A stretch of 64,000 bases of DNA, from positions 54,201-118,200 of the forward strand of contig NZ_LQIT01000013.1 of NCBI RefSeq assembly GCF_001499965.1. Reading direction: 5' to 3'. Below, in pieces: positions 28,166 through 36,540 of the stretch (positions are counted from its first letter, which is position 1; each line of letters begins with the position of its first letter). The notes under the pieces were generated by a model. It had not been told where the DNA came from. It made no database searches and saw nothing but the letters and a program-made list of their open reading frames with translations. The DNA comes from Mycobacterium sp. GA-2829 (GTDB taxonomy: Bacteria; Actinomycetota; Actinomycetes; Mycobacteriales; Mycobacteriaceae). The position numbers were made by a program, and so were the translations under genes.

Positions 28166-28489
28166 TCACGTCGACAACTCGACGCTCTTCCCGCTGAATT
28201 CAGCGATAACCCGCAGCTGACCACCAAGGGCGGCAACGTAGGACTGCAGCGTGCCCAGCTCCGTGTGCGCCAGGTCGCCACTCTCCAGTTGCGACACCCG
28301 CGCCTGCGAGACACCCATGAGCGCCGCGACATCGGCCTGGCGAGCGTGACCGTGTGCCTTCCGAATCTCCGCGAGACGGTAGGCCTGGACGGCTTCGTGC
28401 ATCTCCTTGCGGGCCGAGTCTGCGCGCGCCGGGTCCACGCGACGTTGTTCCACCGCTTCGGCCCGGATCTCACGCCAGTTGCGCGCCAT
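28166..28489 (-). CDS. XRE-family antitoxin (HigA-like)
   Basis: A 107-aa protein from ATG 28489. The helix-turn-helix is clear: RQADVAALMGVSQARVSQLESG, followed by AHTELGTLQSYVAALGGQLRVIAEF. That pattern is typical of the antitoxin in RelE/HigB-XRE pairs. It starts six bases after the stop of the toxin-like gene, on the same strand, which is the usual toxin-first order of this subgroup. It should repress its own operon. Confidence 0.88.
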   Translation of the reverse strand: MARNWREIRAEAVEQRRVDPARADSARKEMHEAVQAYRLAEIRKAHGHARQADVAALMGVSQARVSQLESGDLAHTELGTLQSYVAALGGQLRVIAEFSGKSVELST

Positions 28490-28495
28490 GGCTAC

Positions 28496-28843
28496 TCACC
28501 TCCGGCAACCGATCGCCAGCCATCTGGTGTAACGCTCGTCCGCGATCGGGATGTTCTCGTCGTACCAGCTTCGCCAGTTCCCGGCCTTGTCCCCGCCGAG
28601 CAGCAGGATCGCCTGGCGTTGCGGGTCGAAGACGAACAGGATGCGGACGCTGGTCCCAGCGGGACGCAGCTCCTTCATGTTGTGGAACTTCGAGCCGTTC
28701 ACCCGGTCCGCCGTGGGCCGGCCCAAGGCGGGCCCCTCCGCCTCGAGTAAGTCGATGGCCCCGGTTACCGCCGTCATCGTGTCGTCGTCCAGCGTGAAGT
28801 ACCACCGTTCGACCTCCTCCAGCAGGAGCACCACCCACGCCAT
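28496..28843 (-). CDS. RelE/HigB-like toxin (phage Gp49-like)
   Basis: A 115-aa protein from ATG 28843 (MAWVVLLLEEVERWYFTLDD). Hallmarks of the COG4679/Gp49-like RelE group are LEAEGPALGRPTADRV, SKFHNMKELRP, RILFVFDPQRQAILLLGGDKAGNW and W(Y)DENIPIADERY. Family toxins cleave mRNA on the ribosome. The paired XRE antitoxin follows at once. A TATAAT hexamer lies upstream (about 28861-28868, minus strand). Confidence 0.9.
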   Translation of the reverse strand: MAWVVLLLEEVERWYFTLDDDTMTAVTGAIDLLEAEGPALGRPTADRVNGSKFHNMKELRPAGTSVRILFVFDPQRQAILLLGGDKAGNWRSWYDENIPIADERYTRWLAIGCRR

Positions 28844-28878
28844 TAGTATAACCCCAGCATTATATTCGGCGGGTCCCG

Positions 28879-30222
28879 TCAATCGAGGTCTGTCGGGTCG
28901 GCGTCCTCGTCGTCGGCCCACGCGTCACCGATCAGGAACCCGGCCGCCTGCTCGGCGGCCTCCCGGTCGTCGTTCTCCAGCACGTGGGCATACGTCTCGA
29001 GGAAGAAGCCGACGTTGGCGTGGCCGATGCGTTCGCTGATGATCTTCGGATTGACCCCGGCCCGCAGGGCGCCGGTGGCGTACGAGTGGCGCAGGTCGTG
29101 AAAGGTGATGCGGGACAGGCCCGCTGCGGCCGACAGGCGGTCGAACCGCTGCCGGATCGAGTCCGGGTGCAACGGCCGACCGTCTTCGTAGGTGAACACG
29201 TAACCGCCGGGGTGATAGTCGGTCCCGAAGAACGCCCGCTCGCCGTCCTGGACCTCACGCCAACGGCGCAGTGCAGCCACGGTGGCGCGGTCAATCGAGA
29301 TGGTCTTATCGGCGTTGCGCGTCTTGCCGCCCGCTTTGTCGCGGGCCTGGCCGCCGACCACTACGCGGTTGTCGTGGACCGCGATGTGGCCGGCGTCGAG
29401 GTCGACCGCCGACCACCGCAGCCCGCAGATCTGGCCGCGCCGGATACCCGTCGTGAGCTCCAGCAGGAAGAGCGCGCCGAACCGGTCGTGGCGCACCGAC
29501 GCGAGGAAGGTCTGAATCTCCTCCGGCCGCCACACCTGGCGGCGGGTACGCGGCCGTCGTGGCGGCTTCACATTGCTTGCGGGGTTGTCGGTGAGGAACT
29601 TCCACGCGACCGCATCGACCAGAGCACGATGCAGAAACGCATGTACGTTGCGGACCGTCTTGGGTGCGAGACCTCGCGGCGTCGGTTCTGGCACGATCCC
29701 GGAGCGGTAGCGGCGCACCGCGGCGCGGGCGGCGTGAATCGAGGTGCCGCAGGCCTCGGACACCGCACGCGGTGTGGGCTCGGCACCGCGCGCGACGCGC
29801 TTCGACCAGTACGCGTACATCACCGAGTCGTTGTCGCGTTTGACGCGTCCCTCGGCGAGAAGCTTCGCGTAGAGCTTCAGCAAGGTGGGTTCGTCGAGTC
29901 GTTGGAGGCGCTCGCCGCCGATGTGCGGGATGACGTACCACCGCGCGTAGTCGCTCCAGCTGCGCCAGGTGGTGGCGTCGAGTGTGGGTTCGACCGCAGT
30001 GAGCCACTCGGTGAGGAACTCGCCGACGGTGCGGGTGGAGGGTTTGACGATGCGGCCGCGGTCCGCGTCGCGCATCGCGTCACGGCAGGCCTTCCACGCC
30101 TCTCGCTCGGTGTCGAAGCCGCCCTTGGTGATCCAGGGATAGGCGCCGGTGGCGGGATCGCGTTGCGGGGAGCGGAATTTGTAGTACCACTTCGCGCCCC
30201 GGTGATACACAGAGCCCTTCAT
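28879..30222 (-). CDS. int: Tyrosine-type integrase
   Basis: A 447-aa site-specific recombinase from ATG 30222 ([19 protein letters not shown]). It has an AP2-like arm-binding N-terminus, a core-binding SAM-like domain (VGEFLTEWLTAVEPTL...) and a catalytic domain. The catalytic residues are visible: Arg in TTGIRRGQICGLRW, HDLRHSYAT (H-x-x-R), GHANVGFFLETYAHV (His and the Tyr nucleophile). The ATG overlaps the excisionase stop (ATGA). It should integrate the element at the tRNA-fMet gene. Confidence 0.95.
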   Translation of the reverse strand: MKGSVYHRGAKWYYKFRSPQRDPATGAYPWITKGGFDTEREAWKACRDAMRDADRGRIVKPSTRTVGEFLTEWLTAVEPTLDATTWRSWSDYARWYVIPHIGGERLQRLDEPTLLKLYAKLLAEGRVKRDNDSVMYAYWSKRVARGAEPTPRAVSEACGTSIHAARAAVRRYRSGIVPEPTPRGLAPKTVRNVHAFLHRALVDAVAWKFLTDNPASNVKPPRRPRTRRQVWRPEEIQTFLASVRHDRFGALFLLELTTGIRRGQICGLRWSAVDLDAGHIAVHDNRVVVGGQARDKAGGKTRNADKTISIDRATVAALRRWREVQDGERAFFGTDYHPGGYVFTYEDGRPLHPDSIRQRFDRLSAAAGLSRITFHDLRHSYATGALRAGVNPKIISERIGHANVGFFLETYAHVLENDDREAAEQAAGFLIGDAWADDEDADPTDLD

Positions 30223-30398
30223 GACCCGATGTCCCGCAGGCGTGCGGTCACGACATAGACGCGGCCGCCCAGCCGGCGAACCGGCAACTCGCCGGAGTTC
30301 ACAAGGCGATACGCCGCTGCTCGGCTGATCCCCAGCAGCTGCGCGGCGTGCGGCACTGAGAGCAGCAGGGGGAGTCCCTTGAACGGGTTGTCTTCCAT
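30219..30398 (-). CDS. Excisionase / MerR-like helix-turn-helix (Xis)
   Basis: A 59-aa protein from ATG 30398 ([20 protein letters not shown]). It has the AlpA/excisionase helix-turn-helix: [38 protein letters not shown]. It overlaps the integrase start by four bases, so the two are co-translated. It probably sets the direction of recombination. Confidence 0.88.
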   Translation of the reverse strand: MEDNPFKGLPLLLSVPHAAQLLGISRAAAYRLVNSGELPVRRLGGRVYVVTARLRDIGS

Positions 30399-30873
30399 TT
30401 TGATCACCACCCTCCACTGGAGTTGTGTGGGGCTACGGCTCGTGCGACGTGCTGCAGCGCGTGTGTGGAATTGTCGCCCCGACGTCACATCGCGGACTGT
30501 TCTGCTCGGCTGCGCTGAGGTTCATCAGGCACCCAACATCACTGTAATTCGCGGTACCGACAGGTTTGTGCAGAGTTTTCGCGCATCGACTCACGACGAG
30601 TCACGCAATGCTCAATGTCGCAATGCTTTTCACACCCCCGGATTTACTACACACTATCCTCCCCTTCCCGCCATCGCCTCACTTTCAGTCAACCGCATCA
30701 CCATGCATACCGTTGCGTCTCCAAACACGCTGCCTCCCTTACTCTTATCCCAGGCTCTCCACCTCGTCTCACATCCCCGACACCCCCAAATTTCTGCATG
30801 GCACATTTGCACAAGGTGCGAGAATGGCTGTGGCGCAGCACGTGCCGCAGGCACCGGCGGGAGGGGCGAGACG
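30399..30873. other. Non-coding region between xis and relaxase; possible oriT/rut region
   Basis: A 475-base gap with no supported gene. It contains direct repeats GCAATGCT at 30605 and 30620 and an inverted GACTC/GAGTC pair (30588-30592, 30598-30602). From about 30630 to 30820 the plus strand is very C/T-rich and G-poor. The position just upstream of a relaxase gene fits an oriT. The pyrimidine-rich stretch could alternatively be a Rho-utilisation region. Confidence 0.45.
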
Positions 30874-33657
30874 GTGTTGACGATCGCCAAGTTGAAGCGG
30901 TGGTCGATCAACTACTACATCGACACCGCCCAGGCCGCCGAGCGCGCGTCCAAAAACCGCGCCCGATCCGGCGGTGGGCTGGGGGAGTACTACTCCGAAC
31001 ACGAGACCCGCACTCCGGTGTGGTTGTGCGCCGGCGACACGCGCCGCGCGGCGGCGTTGGTCGGGTTGACCGACGCCCAGCGCGCGGGCGGGGAGGCTGA
31101 CGCGGGGGTGGTGGCGCGCTGGCTCGATGACGGGGTCGCCCCGAGCGGTGCGCGCGGTCGGGCGTTCGGGGAGCGCGGGGTGCATGGCTTTGATCTGACC
31201 TTCTGTGCGCCCAAGAGTGTGTCGTTGGTGCGGGCGTTGCGCGTTGATGATGTCGTGATGAAGGCGATGGCCGATGCGCATGACACCGCGCTGCGTGAGG
31301 CGATGGAGTATCTGTCGATGCACGCGGGCTACACGCGGGTGCACAACCCGCGAACCGGCGAGAAGGATCTGGTGCGGCTGCCCGGTCTGGTGGCGGTCGC
31401 GTATCAGCATGAGACCTCGCGGTGCGGGGACCCGCATCTGCACACCCACGTCATCGTCCCCAACCGGCAAGCCCGCGCCGACGGGCAGTTGGTGTCGATC
31501 GACGGGACCTCGCTGTATCACGAGGCCCGGGCCGCGGGAGTGATCTACCAAGCCACCCTGCGTCGGGAGCTGAACCGTTCCATGGTGTTCGAGTGGGCGC
31601 CGGTCGACCCATCCACGGGGATGGCGGAGTTGGCCGGGGTGGACTGCGACACCATCACGGCGTGGTCGCGTCGATCGACCGCCTTGCGGGAGTGGGCCGC
31701 CGGCAACCTCACGGTCGTCGAGGGGCCGTTGTCGGCGGCGCAGCTGGCCGCCGCACAGAAGGCGACCCGTCCGAGTAAGCCCGAGGAATTGGCCTGGGGG
31801 CAGCTGGTGGAGCAGTGGCGCGCGGATGCGAGGGGCCTTCAACTGGACCGTGCAGCGTTCGAGGCGGCGCGCGCGGCGCGGCGTGCGGCCGCGCGGACGC
31901 CGTTCGACCGTGTGCGCCTGGCCGCGGCTGCGGAGAAGGTCGAGAAGGCGGCTTTCACCCGCGCCGACCTCGTAGAAATCGTCGGGGCACAGCTGCCCGT
32001 GGACACTGACCAGTCGCCACGCGAATTGGTCGAGGCCGCGGTCGACGAGGTGGGGATCAGGCTGACCGCCCCGCGGGCGGCGCATCAGCGGGAGGGCCAC
32101 GAGCGGTTCACCCTCGATCGGATCCTCGCCGAAGAGCGCGCGGTCCTTGACCTGGTGGACGCCCGGAACGATCGCTCGCTGTTGTGGGTGAAAGAGGAAG
32201 ACACTGCCGGTCTTTCGCCGGATCAGAAGCGCGCGGTGGAGAACATTGGTCGCTCGCCGTGGCTTGTTCAACCGTTGTCGGCGCCGGCCGGGGCGGGTAA
32301 GACGACGTCGCTCCGTTCCCTTAATACCGCGGTGAAGCGCCGCCATGGTGGAACGGTGGTGGTGCTCGCACCGACGGGCAAGGCCGTCGACGTCGCCGTT
32401 CGCGAAGGCGCCGGCGACACGGGTTACACCATCGCCAAAGCGTTATTGATGCTGCAGCGTAACGAATTAGAACTCGCCCCATCGACGCTCGTCGTCGTGG
32501 ACGAGGCCGGGATGGTGGGCACCGATGACCTGCGCCGGCTGTTGACCGCCACCACCGCCGCGGGCGCCAAGACCGTCCTGGTGGGAGATGCGCATCAACT
32601 CGCGCCGGTCAAGGCGCGTGGCGGGATGTTCGCACAACTCTGCGATGACCTGCCGTGGACGCAGAAGCTTTCGGAGGTGTGGCGGATGCGCGACCCAGCC
32701 GAGCGCACCGCATCACTTGCGCTGCGCGACGGCAACCCCGCCCAGGTGCGGCGCGCCATCGACTGGTATCTACTTCATGACCGCTTGCGCAGCGGAGATC
32801 AAATCACCATGGCCATAGATGCGCTGGTGGGCTACCGCGCCGACTTGGCCGCGGGCAAGGACCCCCTGCTGGTGTGCAGCACTACCGAGATGGCCGACGC
32901 CCTCAACGAACGCCTGCACCGCGACCACCACAGCGCCGGTACCGAAACCGTGGTGGGCGCTCGGGGGCACCGCATCGGTGTCGGCGATGTGATCGTGACC
33001 CGCGCCAACGATGCCTCGATTTCATTGCACCGCGTCGGCAATATTCCGGTTCGGGATCGGCCGGTGCGTAACGGGAACCGCTGGCGCGTCGCCGCCGTCG
33101 ATCCGAGCACAAACCGGCTGGCCGCCGAGCGTCTCGACGACGGCGCGCGCACAGCGTTCGAAGCCGGTTACGTGCGCGAGCATGTCAACCTCGGCTACGC
33201 CGTCACCGTGCACAGCTCCCAAGGAGTCACAGCCGACACCAGCCATGCCGTTCTCGGCGAGAACACCACCCGCGCCCTGCTCTACGTGGCAATGACCCGC
33301 GGCCGCGACACCAACACCACCTATCTCTACGGACGCGGCAACGAAACCCACCACAGCCCCGTCGCCGACGACGCCGGGATGCCGGTTGTGCGTCGCGACG
33401 ACAGCGGCCAGGCCGCAGAACTGCTGTCCGGCATCGCCGTGGCTAAATCTGACCGTCCAGCGACCGCACTCAGCGTTGCTGCGCAGACCCCCGCTGGCGA
33501 GTTGCCCTGTTCCGTTGTCAAACTTCTGCAGCGTCATGTTGCTACCAAGGAAGTTCTGGACACGAAACAAAAGACGTTGTCCGACGCGCGGTCGCAACGG
33601 TCACAGGGCCACACCGTGGCTCGTGGTCGGTCGACCAGTAGCGGGTTGGAATTCTGA
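30874..33657 (+). CDS. traA: MobF-family relaxase-helicase (TrwC/TraA-like)
   Basis: A 927-aa conjugative relaxase from GTG 30874 with GGGAGGGGCGAG upstream; the longer frame to 30379 crosses the non-coding region and has no ribosome-binding site. The N-terminal TrwC domain has the catalytic-Tyr region (INYYIDTAQ) and the metal-binding triad [12 protein letters not shown]. The C-terminal half is an RecD/TraI-like SF1 helicase: Walker [46 protein letters not shown] and [15 protein letters not shown]. It would nick oriT and unwind the strand. No T4SS genes accompany it, so the element is mobilisable rather than self-transmissible. Confidence 0.92.
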   Translation: MLTIAKLKRWSINYYIDTAQAAERASKNRARSGGGLGEYYSEHETRTPVWLCAGDTRRAAALVGLTDAQRAGGEADAGVVARWLDDGVAPSGARGRAFGERGVHGFDLTFCAPKSVSLVRALRVDDVVMKAMADAHDTALREAMEYLSMHAGYTRVHNPRTGEKDLVRLPGLVAVAYQHETSRCGDPHLHTHVIVPNRQARADGQLVSIDGTSLYHEARAAGVIYQATLRRELNRSMVFEWAPVDPSTGMAELAGVDCDTITAWSRRSTALREWAAGNLTVVEGPLSAAQLAAAQKATRPSKPEELAWGQLVEQWRADARGLQLDRAAFEAARAARRAAARTPFDRVRLAAAAEKVEKAAFTRADLVEIVGAQLPVDTDQSPRELVEAAVDEVGIRLTAPRAAHQREGHERFTLDRILAEERAVLDLVDARNDRSLLWVKEEDTAGLSPDQKRAVENIGRSPWLVQPLSAPAGAGKTTSLRSLNTAVKRRHGGTVVVLAPTGKAVDVAVREGAGDTGYTIAKALLMLQRNELELAPSTLVVVDEAGMVGTDDLRRLLTATTAAGAKTVLVGDAHQLAPVKARGGMFAQLCDDLPWTQKLSEVWRMRDPAERTASLALRDGNPAQVRRAIDWYLLHDRLRSGDQITMAIDALVGYRADLAAGKDPLLVCSTTEMADALNERLHRDHHSAGTETVVGARGHRIGVGDVIVTRANDASISLHRVGNIPVRDRPVRNGNRWRVAAVDPSTNRLAAERLDDGARTAFEAGYVREHVNLGYAVTVHSSQGVTADTSHAVLGENTTRALLYVAMTRGRDTNTTYLYGRGNETHHSPVADDAGMPVVRRDDSGQAAELLSGIAVAKSDRPATALSVAAQTPAGELPCSVVKLLQRHVATKEVLDTKQKTLSDARSQRSQGHTVARGRSTSSGLEF

Positions 33658-34031
33658 CCCGCGGGGGAGAACGCTGGATTGTCGGGGTTGGCCGGGGTGG
33701 CGTGCGCGGGGAAGGATCAACCGTCGAATGGAGCCTCAGCTGTATTGGGCGCCGCAACCCCGTGCTGGCGCCCAATGAAGTTGACGCAGATATCACAACC
33801 GCGGATGGCGGCACTATCGTGTAACCATCAGACGGCGTACTGATCGCCGAAAGGCTACTCGGTAATGATTGAGCCGGTCGATCGCTGCAGCACCAAATGT
33901 AGGCATGTGGCGAAGCTATCCGGCGATCTGAGTGCCCCAGTGCACAGACGTTTCAGGGTCGGCAACGTCGAGCCGCTGTCAACAGGTGAGTCATGACTTC
34001 GCGAATCGTTGCAGAGATCGCCACGGTTAGG
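33658..34031. other. Intergenic, no supported gene
   Basis: A 374-base gap between the relaxase stop and the convergent antitoxin-protease gene. Short frames exist but none has a ribosome-binding site or motif. Confidence 0.5.
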
Positions 34032-35168
34032 TTATAAGTCGGAAAGCATTGCGTCCAAACGGATCGTAGGTCGCATCTTGCTGACCGCGGCCCATTTGTT
34101 GTGCAGACGTCCATACTGGCCCGCCACAATGCTTGGGGCGACCTTCAGTTCGTCGGCGAAGTATTCCAATTCTCCCACCGACATGTGGTTGAGCCGCGGC
34201 TGCTCAGACTCTGGAATGTAAAATCGTTGCGCAAAAGAATCTGCTGCGGTTTCCAGTTCATCTTTATCATCGTCTAACGACTTATCGAGTTGGTCGATGA
34301 ATGTTTCGCGCCCGGGGTGCAGAAGTATGTGTCCGATTTCATGGGCTAGGTAGAACCAGAAGCTGTCAATACGCTTATTGCGATTTGTCAAAGCAATGAT
34401 TGGGTGCCCAGTCTGAAGCCATCGGGACGCTCCGCATATTCGTGTATCAGCGATTTCTGGCATATATACCAAGAGGACTCCGGCCGACTCCAATTCTTTG
34501 CGAATGGCCAAAAAAGCTTCAGGCATAGAAGAGCGGGTGAGCGGAGGGATACTCGGCAGAACGGCACGTAGTCGTCGCTGGTCATACTTATTTGCTTGCG
34601 GTGCGCGGCTTTCGGCGGCGCGTTCTGCCAACCGTACCCACAACGCTGTTGCGTATGGATCTACGTCAAACCGTTGACTTCGTTTGAAGTTGACCTGGCG
34701 GCGCAACCAGACGGTATTGAAGGCTTCGGTATCAGTGACGCCGAAGAACCGTAGTAATTTCTCTACTCGCACTTCGAGGGAATCTGCATGTGAAATTAAG
34801 CGCTGCGCGATTAGTACCGGTTGGGGAAATTTTTCAAACCAGTCCGCGTACTCAGTCAGTCGCGCACGGGAATTGACGCGTATTTGGCGCGAACGCCATC
34901 TTGCCTCGGCCTTTAGCCAGAAATCGACCGGTATATCGAGAGTGCGCTCTAAAGCTACTGCTACTTCCGGCGAAAGGGTGGTTATTCCCTTGATAAGTTG
35001 ATTGATATGCTTCGCGCTCAGGCTGGTTCTAACCGCGAATTCGGCTTGCGTGAGTCCTCTTGCCTTCAATTCGGTCAGGATGATCTCGCCGGGCGGCTTG
35101 GCCCAGTCGGGTTCGAAATCGGCAGGCTGGTCAGTGCTGTTCGGAAAGGGTCGGCGCGGAACGGTCAT
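34032..35168 (-). CDS. XRE helix-turn-helix plus ImmA/IrrE zinc-metallopeptidase fusion (HigA-like)
   Basis: A 378-aa protein from ATG 35168 (MTVPRRPFPNSTDQPADFEP). The N-terminus has the HigA/VapI-type HTH: PGEIILTELKARGLTQAEFA, VRTSLSAKHINQLIKGITTL. The C-terminus is an ImmA/IrrE-family domain with the zinc motif HEIGHILLHPG and an ETAADSFAQRFYIP motif. Such fusions act as antitoxins or stress-activated repressors. It overlaps the upstream small gene by four bases (ATGA). GC content is clearly lower than the flanks. Confidence 0.9.
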   Translation of the reverse strand: MTVPRRPFPNSTDQPADFEPDWAKPPGEIILTELKARGLTQAEFAVRTSLSAKHINQLIKGITTLSPEVAVALERTLDIPVDFWLKAEARWRSRQIRVNSRARLTEYADWFEKFPQPVLIAQRLISHADSLEVRVEKLLRFFGVTDTEAFNTVWLRRQVNFKRSQRFDVDPYATALWVRLAERAAESRAPQANKYDQRRLRAVLPSIPPLTRSSMPEAFLAIRKELESAGVLLVYMPEIADTRICGASRWLQTGHPIIALTNRNKRIDSFWFYLAHEIGHILLHPGRETFIDQLDKSLDDDKDELETAADSFAQRFYIPESEQPRLNHMSVGELEYFADELKVAPSIVAGQYGRLHNKWAAVSKMRPTIRLDAMLSDL

Positions 35169-35542
35169 GATCCGACCCGCCGTCGTGAGCCCTGCGACAC
35201 GATGGTCATCGACTCGACGCGGATGCAGTCGACGTCTCGCCAGTACGGCGCGGCGGCCACTGCGTGCATGATCAATGGCTTGCCATGTGTATTCACCAGT
35301 GTTCCTCTCATCTGGACCTCGTTGTACTGCACGCTCAACACGGGCGCATACCCGGGCTCGTCTGCGAGCGCCACATTGACTCGCAGACTGCGCAGGTGGC
35401 TCAGCGCATTGAGCGTGGTGGCCGAGGAGATCATCGTCAGCATCACCATGACGTCGTCGGCCTGCTGCGGCCAGGCGGTGCGCAACGCCGATTCGGATCG
35501 ACAGAGGGCTGCCAGTTCCGGCTGGGACCACGCCACCTTCAT
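35165..35542 (-). CDS. Putative toxin partner of the XRE-ImmA protein
   Basis: A 125-aa protein from ATG 35542 (MKVAWSQPELAALCRSESAL). The layout (LALC..ALR...PQQADDVMVMLTMISSATTLNALSHL) resembles HigB/RelE-like killer proteins that precede XRE genes, though no catalytic motif is decisive. The stop overlaps the antitoxin start. Identification rests mainly on length, helix pattern and neighbour. Confidence 0.6.
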   Translation of the reverse strand: MKVAWSQPELAALCRSESALRTAWPQQADDVMVMLTMISSATTLNALSHLRSLRVNVALADEPGYAPVLSVQYNEVQMRGTLVNTHGKPLIMHAVAAAPYWRDVDCIRVESMTIVSQGSRRRVGS

Positions 35543-35599
35543 TTCTGAACCATTTTGGTAAAGAATCCATCCGCTAATCGTGCTACCGTTGGCCTTGTT

Positions 35600-35618
35600 C
35601 TTAACAAAGCACGTTAAG
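35600..35618. promoter_or_regulatory. Inverted repeat, candidate XRE operator
   Basis: CTTAAC (35600-35605) and GTTAAG (35613-35618) form a perfect 6-bp dyad with a 7-base spacer. It lies in the divergent gap between the toxin-like gene and the ubiquitin-like operon, so it could control both. Function is inferred. Confidence 0.5.
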
Positions 35619-35651
35619 CCTAGCGCAGTTTGAGCTGTTCAGAGGCCTAAC

Positions 35652-36154
35652 ATGACCAGAAAAGGTTCTCTCATGACGTCACCATCCCCCGCCCGCCATC
35701 CCCACTCGGTTCCCGTGTACATCGACGGCCGGCAGTACCAGCTGCACGCCGAGAAGGTCGTCACTACCGCTGACCTGCGCCGGCTGCCGCGGCCCCCGCT
35801 GAGCAGCGACCAGCAGTTGTGGCTCGATGTCGTCGACGCACCCGACCGTCTGCTCGCCGAAGGGGTCGCGATCCCGGTGACGCCCGGCATGCGCCTGTTT
35901 ACCCAGCCGCGCACTATCACCATCCACATCGACCGCACGGCCTACTCGGTGCCCGCCGGCCCGATGACGATCAGCAGCTGCGCGAACTGCCCATGCCCCC
36001 GATCGGCGCCGACCGGGACTTGTGGCTGGATGTCGCCGACGCCCAGGACGTCAAGATCGTTCCGGGCGAAGTGGTGGAACTGACCGCCGGGATGCGGTTC
36101 TTCAGCGCGCCGTCGTCGGTCAACCCCGGACACTCGGCGGGGCCGCGCCGATGA
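35652..36154 (+). pseudogene. Multiubiquitin (two ubiquitin-like repeats), frameshifted
   Basis: ATG 35652 (alternative 35673) opens a frame with one complete ubiquitin-like repeat: VPVYIDGRQYQLHAEKVVTT, ADLRRLPRPP, DLWLDV-like QQLWLDVVDAPD and VPVTPGMRLFTQP. The second repeat starts (ITIHIDRTAYSVPAGPMT) and then leaves frame at about 35966-35969. The next frame continues it exactly: DQQLRELPMPPIGADRDLWL, DVADAQDVKIVPGEVVEL, TAGMRFFSAP, ending at TGA 36154. Restoring one G (ATGAC-G-GATCAG) joins the two frames, so a one-base deletion, a sequencing error or a -1 frameshift are the options. The stop overlaps the E2-like start (ATGA). The repeats match the Multi_ubiq family. Confidence 0.8.
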
Positions 36155-36540
36155 ATTTGCCCGACTCTGATCACGAGTATTTGAGCGCTGAGGGGATCTC
36201 CTACCGTGTGTTCGAGGACGGCGGGATGCTCTGCGTGCTGTTGGGCGCGTTCCCGCTGCCTGCTGGACTCAATGAACCGAGCGTCGACGTCATGCTCCGG
36301 CTGGCGGCGCTCTACCCCGACGCCGCCCCGGATATGTGGTGGGTCACTCCGGCGCTGACCACCAGCGGTGGGCTCGCGATACCCGGCACTGAAGTTACCG
36401 AGATCTACTGCGGACGCAGCTGGCAGCGGTGGTCGCGTCACCTCGAACCAGGGATGTGGCGCGCGGGCGTGGATGGCCTGCACACCTTCATGGCGCTGTT
36501 GCGCAACGAGTTGGCCAAAGCTGCAAGGTCGGCGGCATGA
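36151..36540 (+). CDS. E2/UBC-like protein (Prok-E2_E type)
   Basis: A 129-aa protein from ATG 36151 (MNLPDSDHEYLSAEGISYRV). The body has an E2-like strand pattern, LLGAFPLPAGLNEPSVDVML, then LYPDAAPDMWWVTPALTTSGG, then IYCGRSWQRWSRHLEPGMWRAGVDGL. The YPDAAPD and RSWQRWSRH-type motifs match the bacterial E2 family found in multiubiquitin operons. Cys87 (EIYCGRS) lies roughly where the E2 catalytic cysteine sits; Cys28 is the other. Whether Cys87 is the acceptor is inference. Start and stop overlap the neighbours by four bases each. Confidence 0.82.
   Translation: MNLPDSDHEYLSAEGISYRVFEDGGMLCVLLGAFPLPAGLNEPSVDVMLRLAALYPDAAPDMWWVTPALTTSGGLAIPGTEVTEIYCGRSWQRWSRHLEPGMWRAGVDGLHTFMALLRNELAKAARSAA

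Noticed and set aside
30379..30873. Extending the relaxase to the upstream ATG at 30379
   Set aside because: The added 165 residues have no TrwC similarity, and the GTG at 30874 has a good ribosome-binding site and begins at the canonical domain start.
35819..36154. Separate gene starting in the second frame upstream of the frameshift
   Set aside because: Its first 50 residues are out-of-frame translation of repeat 1 and have no ribosome-binding site; only the part after the shift is homologous.
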